A stretch of DNA of 64,000 bases from Rhynchopus sp. YZ270_cl-10 (Eukaryota > Euglenozoa > Diplonemea > Diplonemida > Diplonemidae): the NCBI GenBank assembly GCA_964035575.1, contig OZ037878.1, positions 496,001-560,000 on the forward strand, in the 5' to 3' direction. Positions within the stretch are counted from its first letter, which is position 1, and each line of letters opens with the position of its first letter. Under the pieces are notes generated by a model that searched no databases, was not told the DNA's origin, and was given only the letters and a program-made list of their open reading frames with translations. Positions 19,139-27,849 of the stretch are shown here, one piece after another. Made by a program: the position numbers and the translations under genes.

Positions 19139-19561
19139 ATTTTGGCAGACACATGGTTTCCACAGGGGAGGTTGTGTGCAGGGTACATAATCATTGCTCC
19201 AACTTAACGAAAGGAAAAAAACCTTAGGGAATGAATTTCATGTACCTAATGTGCACAAAGGTTTGCCCCCCCCCCGAGTAGTATTTTTGTCACAAAAATT
19301 ATGCTTCTGGCATGCAAAAATGCAAAAAAGGGAGAGAATGGGAAGGATTTTTCGGTCAGGAGACTCAATTATATCTTGGTATGACCAAAGGGGAGAACAA
19401 ATTTTGATGGGAAAGAGAAAAAAAGGCGGAGAAAAAAGGCCCCTGTCTCGCTTACAAGCGAATCTAGTAGGGAGTCACGTTACATAAAAAGGGAAACTAA
19501 TAAGATAATCGTAGGCCGCAGTGTGGCACCTGGCATAAAGAAAAACAAAGAAAAAGTTGGA

Positions 19562-19593
19562 AGATGAAGATGCCTCAATGTGCCTGCACATCT
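19562..19593 (-). repeat. Intergenic hairpin element H9
   Basis: AGATG (19562-19566 or 19568-19572) pairs with CATCT (19589-19593). It contains GCCTC and TGTGCCTGCACA. Confidence 0.35.
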
Positions 19594-19853
19594 AAAATTT
19601 AATGTTGATAACAGTTAAGATGCAACGGCACCTCAAATGGGCAACTAAGAACGACGGTACCCCTATGTTTGGATCGATGCTTGAAGATGACATCTTTATT
19701 TTCATTCAGGGAATTTAAGAAGAGATGACAAAAACGTTGATTTTACCTCAACATAAGAGTTCACAAAAATGAACTGACACACATAGATCCCGCAATTATA
19801 TACGATGAAGAAAAATCTCGCCTTTTCTTCTTTCTTCTTTTTTGGTTGACAGT

Positions 19854-20909
19854 TCACATAGCTAGCGGCGCGACAATGTCACTCACATGCTCGCCTTTCC
19901 AAGAGAATCTGGGACCTTTAATAGATTTGCGTCTGTCCGCTGCGGGGTCGTTGCCAACTCTTTCGAATACAGTTTCCACGACAAACTTTTCGAATCGTTC
20001 GGAGTACTCTTTAGGTGGGACCGTTGATATTGTGGCGGTATCTCCTATTATTCCTTTGGCAGCGTGGGCAATCTTGCGGGACATATTGTAGGTCTGGAGA
20101 TAGTCAATGATACCAATAAAGAAACAGTCGCTCTCATTGCATACAGTGCGCGACCCAGGGGCCGCCTTCTGCACCCCCTTCTTGCTCCAGCCCACGTAGA
20201 GGGAGTAGTCCATCACACCAAGTTCGTAGAGGAATTTTACGTCTGCGTGCAGTGAATGGCATAATTCGTCATACTGAGCAGCCGGCACCTTGATTTTATG
20301 CTCTGACAGCACCCAATCCACGTCCTTCAACAGAGGGACCTCCTTCTTGTGTTGGTCAGGATGTGCCACCCTCCCTGTAGTGGATCCTTTCAAATCGAAT
20401 GTGCAAAACAGAGGTGCGGAAGTATTCAGAACATTAGCGACAGCGAGGTAGTGGTTCAGCTTCCCTTTTGCCTCGACTGTGAAGAGCCCCATGATTTTGT
20501 TAATGAGAGATGATGGATGTGCCTTGAAGTGTTCGTAGAGGTCTGGGAGGATCGTGCGGACAACACGCATTTCACTGTCGGTGATGCTTTTGAGGAAGAA
20601 GGAGTCGTCGTGGGCTCGCGCAAAGTTTGCGCCGGATTTTCCCACAGAGGAGGAGGTGTCGAAGGGGTACTCCCAACCTGCCCGCCACACTGCCTCTGTA
20701 GTGTTGCACATCGTCTTGCGTATCCACATAAAGACAGACGGCGCAACGACCTTGACACCAACGGATTCATCCACCTCATAGTGGAAGGACTGTTTGAAGC
20801 TTTCTTTTTCAATCTCATGTTTTGTGCAGTCCCGAGAAGCTATCTCCGCGGCCCATGCGCAGTGCGCCAGCAGTTCATCCTGAGATGGTGATAAAATACC
20901 AGCAAGCAT
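19854..20909 (-). CDS. Phosphatidylinositol-phosphate kinase, compact paralogue
   Basis: 351 aa from the ATG at 20909 (MLAGILSPSQ). The sequence is collinear with the 16146-17648 protein from SQDELLAHCAWAA through the catalytic core, with long identical blocks (HYEVDESVGVKVVAPS and LYEHFKAHP among them). DLKGSTTGR, MDYSLYV and GIIDYLQTYN are intact, so it should be active. It lacks the Lys/Ala/Pro N-terminal and C-terminal extensions of its paralogue; its own tail is short and basic. The pair looks like a local duplication followed by divergence of the tails. CCAATCCAG and GGTGCAG acceptor-like sites lie just before the ATG, so an upstream exon cannot be excluded. Confidence 0.88.
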   Translation of the reverse strand: MLAGILSPSQDELLAHCAWAAEIASRDCTKHEIEKESFKQSFHYEVDESVGVKVVAPSVFMWIRKTMCNTTEAVWRAGWEYPFDTSSSVGKSGANFARAHDDSFFLKSITDSEMRVVRTILPDLYEHFKAHPSSLINKIMGLFTVEAKGKLNHYLAVANVLNTSAPLFCTFDLKGSTTGRVAHPDQHKKEVPLLKDVDWVLSEHKIKVPAAQYDELCHSLHADVKFLYELGVMDYSLYVGWSKKGVQKAAPGSRTVCNESDCFFIGIIDYLQTYNMSRKIAHAAKGIIGDTATISTVPPKEYSERFEKFVVETVFERVGNDPAADRRKSIKGPRFSWKGEHVSDIVAPLAM

Positions 20910-21340
20910 CTGCACCTCCTGGATTGGGGGGGGAATATGGGAATATGTGAATATGGGAAATAGGAGGAGAGCGGTACAAAGGATAAAATTATGTCTTGGA
21001 GAAAAGGAACTATTTTTTTTCGGCACCCTTTTTTTTGATGGGAAAAGAAAAGTTTGTAAGATGAACCTAAGCGTGCTTAGTCACCTTAAATGGACAAAAA
21101 AAAAAAGAAAAGAGAAATCCCAGTCACATAAGACAATATACGATAATACCAATATCTACAACAAAAATACATTTTTTTCCTCTGTTTTAATTCCAGCGGC
21201 ATGCAACGACACTGAAATTTTTCCCCCACAACTGCCCCTCCATTTTTTTTCATACAAAAAGAAAGTTTGAAAAGGAAAATGCATCTCTTGGACACACACA
21301 TCTTTCACAAAAAATCTCAAAAAAAACAAAACAAAACAAA
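20910..21340. other. Intergenic spacer between the compact PIPK and XRCC1
   Basis: A/T-rich spacer with homopolymers and hairpin element H10. No gene. Confidence 0.5.
21067..21080 (-). repeat. Intergenic hairpin element H10 (best match to consensus)
   Basis: CTAAG (21067-21071), loop CGTG, CTTAG (21076-21080); preceded by TTTGTAAGATGAAC and followed by TCACC. This copy carries all the consensus boxes of the family. Confidence 0.5.
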
Positions 21341-23758
21341 TCAAATGACATGTTTCTGTCTGGGAACGATTTTCCGGAGTTTTTCGCATTCTTGGAGCCA
21401 AGAAATGGAGACATTCGGAGCACCCGGTTCACAGTCGTCAACACCGGTTGCGAGAGCGTGCGTTGTGCGGTCTATATTTTGGGTCACTTTCCCTCCATTC
21501 GTGACAACACGCTTTTTTATGCTACGCTTTGTCTCTGCGTCAAAATTCGGGGAGATCCAGACCAACACGCCCTTTAGGAAGTCTGGCAATGTGGCTAGGT
21601 TCGTTGGCAGACTTGAGTACGACGTTGTTCTCCCGAGAGACAGCGAGAGGGGCACAGACAGGCTATTCGTTCCTGGACTGGGGCTTGGTGTTGTGACCAC
21701 TGGAGGGCTTGGTGTTGTGACCACTGGAGCTGCTGCAACGGCAACAGACGGAGCCGTCGGAGCTGCTGCCACCTTGCGAATCATAAGAGACCTCGCCTCC
21801 TCCACCTCTGCCTCTGTAATCTCCATTGTCGCGCTGGATAGGTCACCATCATCTTCACAAATCTGCGGCACCGTTGCCTCCACCTCTGCTGGAGGTGCGG
21901 GAGGAGTGGGCGGGTGGTTGCTTGTCTGCAATGGTGTCAACGGGCTTGTTGGGCTAGGACACAACACCTTCGCAGCCACATCCACCTTAGTAGTCTCAGC
22001 AGCATTCTGTACAACCGGCACATCCTCCTCATCCTCATCCACATCCATGAATAGATCCACCGGTGTCACCTTCTCCTCTATAGCAGCTTGAGGAGCTTTC
22101 ACCTCAGGTACTGGTGGATCAACGTCGAGATCCATCAGATCTGCTAAGGGCTTTGTTGCCTTAGCCCCCCCTCCTCCTTTTGCCTTCGGTTTTGGTTTTG
22201 CTTTGGGTTTGGGCTTAGGCTTGGTGGCTTTGGTCTTCGCTTTGGGCTTTTTTTTAATTTCAACAACATCATCACCACTGTCGGTATCACTAAATGGGTA
22301 TGACGAGCTAGATGAATCCGATGCATCAGACGACGACCCCGACGACGTTACGATATCAACCATATCACTGTCAGAGTCCTCCTCATCCACTTCTATGCGG
22401 TAGTTCTTCTCCGGCATTCTTTGGTTCCGCTTTTTGCATGTAAACAGCCACTCCTTTGTCACGATGTAGCCTTTCCCTGATGAAAGCACTTCTTTATGTT
22501 TCGGCGTGTCTGCGAAGGCGCAAATCAAATGAGTTCCTCCATCTGCCCAATTATTGCAGTACCCCGCGCCAAGAGAGAGTGCGGCGGAGCGGAGATCTGA
22601 CCTCAGGGGGTTTTGAAATCCGCTCAGGGAGACAACAACGCCAGAGAGCGGTCCGGTGGTGAGGTCGGCAGGCATCTCTGCGGAGAGCGTGCTGCCGCTG
22701 TTCTGTATTGACAGATCGATGGCCTTCGGGGTGACTGCCTTCGGGGTTGGGGAGGGTGAGGGGAGCACCTTCTGCTTTTTCTTCGGTGGTTGTGGGGTGC
22801 CTGCTGGGCCTGGCTTTGTGTCTTCCGCAACCCGCTTCTTTCCCTTCTTCTCTGGAGCTGGCGATGGAGGAACGTTCTTTGTATTCGCTGGCACCGCCAT
22901 CGGAGGCTTCACAACCGGAAGAGCCGCGGTAGGGGGTTTTGCTTTTGGTTGTGGTTTTGGTTTTGCTTTTGGTGCCTCTGGTTTTGCCTTTGGTGGTTTT
23001 TTTACTTCATTTTGCACCTTCTTTGCACCCCATAAGGAAGCTACCGGTTGTGGAGGTGGTGGTTTTGGTGTTCCCCCTCCTCCCTGCAACAGACTCTGCT
23101 TTTTCACCTCCATCTTCATGGAATCGCCTCGGCGTAGTGCGTCTAAAGGGGTTTCCTCTGAGCCCTCATCGCTTTCATCATCCGACAACCCCAATGGTAC
23201 TATCATAGAAGGTGATGAGGCCAGCTTCGCCAACTCCGCAAAACTGCTTTTTTTCTGTTGCGGTGTGTTCTTCGTAGCTGGAGAGCCTGGCGGCGACTTC
23301 GCTTCTTCCCCTACGTCTCTCAGCGACACATTCGCCAACCCAATCGGAATCATATCCTTAAAAGGCTGCGTCAAAAGAATCCTCATCGACCGCCATTTTG
23401 CTGCCCCATTTATTGTATGAAACGCAGAAGACGCGAAACTCGTTTTCGCATCCAGATTCTTTTTCATACGAACGTCTGAAGGGGATCTCAAAGTATGGGG
23501 TGGAAGCAGTGGTACCAGTCCTTCGCACACCGCAGACCGACTGACCTGCACCTCAATGAACGCTGCGCCATTGTTCACAACCGAGATAGAGTGGATCTGC
23601 GCGTCCCGAGGAAATGCTAGGTCCAGAAAGGCGACCTTGGTTGCGTCTGCAGTGGTGAATTTGTTGTACGTCTTCTCATCGGCAACGTTCTGTGCGACGT
23701 CGACGTCGCTTTCGGAAGGGCTGAATTTGATGACTTTATACCGCAGAGCGGTGCTCAT
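21341..23758 (-). CDS. XRCC1: XRCC1-like DNA single-strand-break repair scaffold
   Basis: 805 aa from the ATG at 23758 (MSTALRYKVI). Residues about 1-150 match the XRCC1 N-terminal domain: DVAQNVADEKTYNKF, AFPRDAQIHSISVVNNGAAF and the later WRSMRILLTQPFKD. In animals this domain binds DNA polymerase beta and gapped DNA. A Lys/Pro/Ala-rich linker follows. BRCT1 lies at about 355-455 (LSGVVVSLSGFQNPLRSDLR, KEWLFTCKKRNQRMPEKNYR). A second acidic and basic linker includes KPKAKTKATKPKPKPKAK. BRCT2 closes the protein (about 719-805, FLKGVLVWISPNF, SWLQECEKL). Order NTD-BRCT1-BRCT2 is that of XRCC1; the extra length is low-complexity linker. It should act in nuclear base-excision/single-strand-break repair with PARP and DNA ligase partners. 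Confidence 0.88.
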   Translation of the reverse strand: MSTALRYKVIKFSPSESDVDVAQNVADEKTYNKFTTADATKVAFLDLAFPRDAQIHSISVVNNGAAFIEVQVSRSAVCEGLVPLLPPHTLRSPSDVRMKKNLDAKTSFASSAFHTINGAAKWRSMRILLTQPFKDMIPIGLANVSLRDVGEEAKSPPGSPATKNTPQQKKSSFAELAKLASSPSMIVPLGLSDDESDEGSEETPLDALRRGDSMKMEVKKQSLLQGGGGTPKPPPPQPVASLWGAKKVQNEVKKPPKAKPEAPKAKPKPQPKAKPPTAALPVVKPPMAVPANTKNVPPSPAPEKKGKKRVAEDTKPGPAGTPQPPKKKQKVLPSPSPTPKAVTPKAIDLSIQNSGSTLSAEMPADLTTGPLSGVVVSLSGFQNPLRSDLRSAALSLGAGYCNNWADGGTHLICAFADTPKHKEVLSSGKGYIVTKEWLFTCKKRNQRMPEKNYRIEVDEEDSDSDMVDIVTSSGSSSDASDSSSSSYPFSDTDSGDDVVEIKKKPKAKTKATKPKPKPKAKPKPKAKGGGGAKATKPLADLMDLDVDPPVPEVKAPQAAIEEKVTPVDLFMDVDEDEEDVPVVQNAAETTKVDVAAKVLCPSPTSPLTPLQTSNHPPTPPAPPAEVEATVPQICEDDGDLSSATMEITEAEVEEARSLMIRKVAAAPTAPSVAVAAAPVVTTPSPPVVTTPSPSPGTNSLSVPLSLSLGRTTSYSSLPTNLATLPDFLKGVLVWISPNFDAETKRSIKKRVVTNGGKVTQNIDRTTHALATGVDDCEPGAPNVSISWLQECEKLRKIVPRQKHVI

Positions 23759-24329
23759 ATTTTAGGAGAGAAAGAACGCTATAAGGGAATCACTACTAAA
23801 TCCCTTTGGTACCTGATGGGGGGGAATAGGAGGGGGGAAAATACGTTGTTGGGGATGACATTTCTCTTTAGGGATGATGTCATTTTCCCAGGAATTTTTT
23901 GGTATGTGGTGGGATATGAGAAGAAAGAAGAGAGAGAAAAATTGGTAAGATGATTGTTGCGTGTCTCCGCCCGCAGATCAGCGACGTGGGCAAGGAAGAG
24001 ATCCCGCCGTGATGCTTGCCGAGGTCATCGTAAGAGGTAACCGAATCAAAAACAATGTGGAGGAGGATTTCGTTTATTATGACATACGAGGAAAGGAAAC
24101 TTGACCAGCCCACAAACCCACAAACCCGCAACCCCCCCTCCCATCGCAAAAATGGAAATGGCATAGTATCAGCAGCAGAACAAAAAAAAAAATGCCTCTT
24201 CCTCTCTGAACCTGAGCCCCCGTCCCCAAGGTGGTCGCCAATGACCTCGCCATCGCCATCGCGTAGCCACGAGTGATAGCATCTCCATCACTGTTATCTC
24301 CTTCACAGCTGCACCTGCTGAAGCGCCGA
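23759..24329. other. Intergenic region between XRCC1 and the ubiquitin-like/LRR gene
   Basis: G-rich runs near 23817-23840, a repeated GATGACATTT/GATGATGTCATTTTCCC near 23853-23890, and hairpin H11 (23942-24045). No supportable gene. Confidence 0.5.
23942..24045 (-). ncRNA. Hairpin element H11, long version
   Basis: It begins TTGGTAAGATGA like the short elements, but its pairing partner (TCATCG, then GGTAACCGAA) is about 80 nt away. An internal stem GGCAAG (about 23990) with CTTGCC (about 24015) and GC-rich loops fill the gap. Either an expanded family member or an independent structured RNA. Confidence 0.3.
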
Positions 24330-25967
24330 TCAGCTACCGTGAACGAACGCAGGTGTTGCCATTGTTGGCTCGACAACGTCCGTTCCGTCCAATCCCGACA
24401 GTACTCGCGCAGACACCACGTCGCTGCTGCCGGTGAGCTTCACTGTTATTTTCCTTTCGTTCGATGGCAGCGTGCAGTTCGAGAGGAAGCCATCCCCTAT
24501 GTTCCTGACAGAGCTGAACCCAGAGAGATCGACAGTCCTCAACCCACTGCAACCCGACAGGAAGGCCTTGCCTATCTTCGTGACAGCGCTCTCTTCAGGT
24601 AGTGTGATCGTTGTCAATGAGGTGCAGTTCTCGAGGAAGCCATCCCATATGTTCCTGACAGAGCTGAGACCACAGAGATTGATTGTCGTCAGCCCACTGC
24701 ACCCAGACAGGAAGGAGTTGTTTATCTCCGTGACGGCGCACTCTTCAGGCAGTGTGATCGTTGTCAATGAGGTGCAGTTCTCGAGGAAGCCATAGCCTAT
24801 GTTCCTGACAGAGCTGAGACCAGAAAGATCGATTGTCGTCAACCCACTGCATCCCTCCAGGAAGCCGTTGCCTATCTCAGTGAAAGCGCTCTCTTCAGGC
24901 AGTGTGATCGTTGTCAATGAGGTACAGTTCATTAGAAAGCCATCTCCTATGTTCCTGACTAAGCTGAGACCAGAGAGATCGATTGTCGTCAACCCACTAC
25001 ACCCCTCCAGGAAGCCGTTGCCTATCTTCGTGACAGCGCACTCTTCAGGCAGTGTGATCATTGTCAGAGAGGCACAGCTCATTAGCAAGCCACTCCCTAT
25101 GTTCCTGACAGAGCTGAACCCAGAGAGATTGACTGTCCTCAACCCACTGCACCCCAACAGGAAGCTGTTGCCCATCTCCGTGACAGCGCTCTCTTCAGGC
25201 AGTGTGATCGTTGTCAATGAGGTGCACTTCGCGAGGAAGCCATAGCCTATGTTCCTGACAGAGCTGAGACCAGACAGATTGATTGTCGTCAACCCACTGC
25301 ACTCCCGCAGGAAGCCGTTGCCTATATCCGTGACAGCACACCCTGCAGGCAGTGTGACCGTTGTCAATGAGGTGCACTTCATTAGCAAGCCATCCCCTAT
25401 GTTCTTGACAGAGCTGAACCCAGAGAGATTGATTGTCCTCAACCCACTGCACCCAGACAGGAAGTTGTAGTCTATCTCCGTGACAGCACACTCTTCAGGC
25501 AGTGTGATCGTTCTCAATGAGGTGCAGAACGAAAGGAAGCCATGCCCTATGTTCCTGACAGAGCTGAGACCAGACAGATCGACTGTCGTCAACCCACTAC
25601 ACCCCTTCAGGAAGTCGTTGCCTATATCCTCGACATCGCTTTCTTGAGGAAGAGTGATTGTCGTCAACCAAGTGTGGTGCGCGAGGAAGCCATCCCCTCT
25701 GTTGCTGAGGGCGTTGGACCAAGAGAGATCCATTGTAGGGCATTGACTCTCCCGCAGAGTCATCTCGATCGTGTTGTCCTCGCCCAGTTGCATGATGTCG
25801 TCTCGGTCGCGCAGAGGTTTCCCATCGAACAGCAATGTGAAGGTATCTGCTTCGATCCCCACTGCAGCCGCCACCTGACTACACACGTATTCTATTAGGT
25901 CTTCTCCCATACTCTCATCGACTTCGAAAGGGTGTTGTTCCCCACGGTACAGCACATACAGCTGCAT
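24330..25967 (-). CDS. Ubiquitin-like domain plus BspA-type leucine-rich-repeat protein
   Basis: 545 aa from the ATG at 25967 (MQLYVLYRGE). Residues 1-80 look like a ubiquitin-like beta-grasp fold (LLFDGKPLRDRDDIMQLGED resembles the ubiquitin IFAGKQLEDGRTLSDYNIQ strand-turn). Residues about 90-500 are LRRs alternating two types (SVRNIGxGFLxxCTSLTTITLPEE and CAVTEIGNxFLxGCSGLTTIDLSGLS), a 50-residue unit repeated about eight times. No signal peptide or transmembrane segment, so intracellular. The short C-terminal tail has no motif. A CCACACAG acceptor-like site lies 12 nt upstream of the ATG. The family is related in design to the LRR genes at 50.5-58.7 kb. LRRs of this kind mediate protein binding; a ubiquitin-pathway adaptor role is inference. 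Confidence 0.85.
   Translation of the reverse strand: MQLYVLYRGEQHPFEVDESMGEDLIEYVCSQVAAAVGIEADTFTLLFDGKPLRDRDDIMQLGEDNTIEMTLRESQCPTMDLSWSNALSNRGDGFLAHHTWLTTITLPQESDVEDIGNDFLKGCSGLTTVDLSGLSSVRNIGHGFLSFCTSLRTITLPEECAVTEIDYNFLSGCSGLRTINLSGFSSVKNIGDGLLMKCTSLTTVTLPAGCAVTDIGNGFLRECSGLTTINLSGLSSVRNIGYGFLAKCTSLTTITLPEESAVTEMGNSFLLGCSGLRTVNLSGFSSVRNIGSGLLMSCASLTMITLPEECAVTKIGNGFLEGCSGLTTIDLSGLSLVRNIGDGFLMNCTSLTTITLPEESAFTEIGNGFLEGCSGLTTIDLSGLSSVRNIGYGFLENCTSLTTITLPEECAVTEINNSFLSGCSGLTTINLCGLSSVRNIWDGFLENCTSLTTITLPEESAVTKIGKAFLSGCSGLRTVDLSGFSSVRNIGDGFLSNCTLPSNERKITVKLTGSSDVVSARVLSGLDGTDVVEPTMATPAFVHGS
24500..25700. repeat. 150-bp coding tandem repeat array
   Basis: GTTCCTGACAGAGCTGA recurs, with few changes, at 24501, 24651, 24801, 24951, 25101, 25251, 25401 and 25551. 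That is an exact 150-nt period with no indels, and neighbouring units differ by a few substitutions. Each unit encodes two LRRs. Confidence 0.92.
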
Positions 25968-26850
25968 TGTTGTGTCTCTCTGTGTGGTGTGGTGTTGTGA
26001 TGAATGGGTACGCTCCTCGCACTCTCTTCAAACGAGCTGTTCATCCAAGCTGTGCCGATAGAGACCACAGCACTCGAACGAGCTGAAGGGACTAGCTACT
26101 GACTCGTGTTTGGGGTTGTCAAAAAGTATCGGAGAACAGCTGACACAATCAGAAGGGGTGGGGTATGTACTTATTTATTTTATTTTATTTTTGACGATAC
26201 AAAGGGAAGCCATTCATTATACGATCGGACAGGGGTGGGGCGACAGTGCGGCGAGCCGTATCCTCGCTACCGCCTGGCCTGATACAACTTTTTTTGTGTT
26301 GCTTGGCTCATATGTTGACGAACATCATTTCCGAGTTTGAGGACTCCCTTCTGAGCTGCGAAGTCGTCTGCACGGTGCGGTGAAACGGAGTTTTCTTCAA
26401 CTCTGACATCAACGGGAGGTCAGGAAGTGGCAGAAGAAGCCAGAGAAGGTGAAGAGCAGGCAATTAGAGGTGTTGAATACGCTGACAGAGGAGGTGATAT
26501 GCACCTGGGCATCTCGTCACAAATCGTAACAAAAAAGGGTTGTTATTTTGAGGAAGTTGGATTAGAAAATTCTGGAAAAGGAGTGAAAAAAAGCTACAAT
26601 ATTTTGACTTTTTTTGTAACATATGGAGAGATGTAACCAGAGAAGAGGGAAGGAGGAGAGAGGAAAGAGGGACAAACATTCACGCTGAAAAAAATGAATG
26701 GTTTATCCCTTTTTTTTTTTGTGGCAATAACGAAGGTGTAAGTGTGGAAAAAGAACCCTTAGAAAAAGCAAACGTTAAAAGCTTATTGTTTTATTGGTGG
26801 GAAGGTGGGGGTGGAGACGCTGAACTGGAGAGTTTTACATCTACATATAG
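25968..26850. other. Intergenic region upstream of the LRR gene
   Basis: No supportable gene; open frames are short. Pyrimidine/purine tracts and T-runs. The stretch 26190-26430 is less biased in composition but shows no recognisable protein. Confidence 0.5.
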
Positions 26851-27339
26851 TGGTGCTTCCCGGGGGGTATGCATTTCACAAATTTTCAATTCAATTCACA
26901 ACTTTTCACAACTATTCACAACTTTTCACTACCCTTTTTTCTCTCGTTGGTGAAGCTTTTAAACGCCGGCATTTGCATTTCCGGAATCCGTCCGGCCAGT
27001 GGTGGGGTCAATTTGCCGAAATGGACAAGTTCTCGTCATTTCCGCACATCACACAGTACACAGGTACACTGGTACACCACATCACGTTCTATCTTGTGAA
27101 TCCCAGCGTGCCCCTCAATGGGTGGGTCACCACCCGCCCAAAAAAAAAGCACTCACAAAAAAAAAAAATCAATTCACAACTTTTCACAACTATTCACAAC
27201 TTTTCACATTTTTTCACAATTTTTCACCACTTTTCGCCAGCCTTCACAATTTTGTAGCAGTTTTCGTGTGGTGAAAATTTGTGAAAACTTGTCACATTTT
27301 GTGAAAATTTGTGAAATGCACACCCCCCGGGAAGCACCA
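26851..27339. mobile_element. Non-autonomous inverted-repeat (MITE-like) DNA transposon
   Basis: 489 bp with 38-bp terminal inverted repeats (26851-26888 and 27302-27339, starting TGGTGCTTCCCGGGGGGT) differing at about one position. A TATAG direct repeat flanks both ends (26846-26850, 27340-27344), consistent with a target-site duplication. Subterminal TTCACAACTTTTCACAACTA repeats occur at about 26893-26930 and 27174-27211, and an inverted GTGAAAATTTGTGAAA set lies near the right end. No transposase is encoded. Transposase superfamily not determined. Confidence 0.85.
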
Positions 27340-27461
27340 TATAGGGCAGTTAACTTAGTGGGGGTTCTTAAAGTGGGTTATGTTTGAAATCTTCTCTTTT
27401 GCCACAAAATATCCTTACAAAGAGGGGGCGCTATGTGAGAACGAAATGTACACAAAAAAAC

Positions 27462-27502
27462 CTTGAATAAAACGACAATAAGTCTCACAGTACTTAGTCA
27501 AG
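27462..27502 (-). repeat. Intergenic hairpin element H12
   Basis: Outer CTTGA (27462-27466) with TCAAG (27498-27502); inner TAAGT (27479-27483) with ACTTA (27492-27496), loop CTCACAGT. The outer stem sequence is unlike H3/H4 but pairs as well. Confidence 0.5.
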
Positions 27503-27650
27503 AAGAAGGACCTTTTGAATGATCATGCTTCTCTATGACCCACATCAAATATTTTTGTTTGATTATAGACTACTATCACTAGATAGCAGCTGATTTTTTT
27601 CTTTCACAGAATACTTATAAGAGTTGCACACAGCAACTAATAAATGAGAA

Positions 27651-27736
27651 GTTGAAAGGTGCAAAACGCCTCACCATTCATAGGCGGACGTAAGGCACTG
27701 CTTCTCCACGGGGTTATCGAACCCCAGAACTTCAAC
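27651..27736. ncRNA. Structured intergenic element B (86 nt)
   Basis: Terminal stem GTTGAA (27651-27656) with TTCAAC (27731-27736); CGCC (27667-27670) with GGCG (27683-27686); GGGGTT-ATCG-AACCCC (27710-27725). It lies 115 nt downstream of the dynein stop codon, within the likely 3' UTR. Relative to element A the terminal stem differs on both sides yet still pairs. Confidence 0.45.
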
Positions 27737-27849
27737 AAAAATTTGGGGGGGGGGGTGACTGACTCGGGGGTGAGGGTGGGAAGGTTTGAAGCTTGTGGTT
27801 ACCAAAGCTAGCAAAATAATAAACGCGCCAAATCGTGTAACAGAGGCTT

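Larger units (their letters stand above)
17649..19853. other. 2.2-kb intergenic region between the two PIP kinase genes
   Basis: No gene. Contains hairpins H7 (18061-18095), H8 (18624-18646), H9 (19562-19593), a separate GC-richer hairpin (18260-18289) and structured element C (19055-19138). Next to the PIPK start is a long pyrimidine tract (minus strand) suited to an acceptor. Confidence 0.6.

Noticed and set aside
27651..27736. tRNA gene
   Set aside because: Length and terminal stem are suggestive, but the T-loop is a tetraloop (ATCG), there is no valid anticodon arm, and A/B box promoters are absent.
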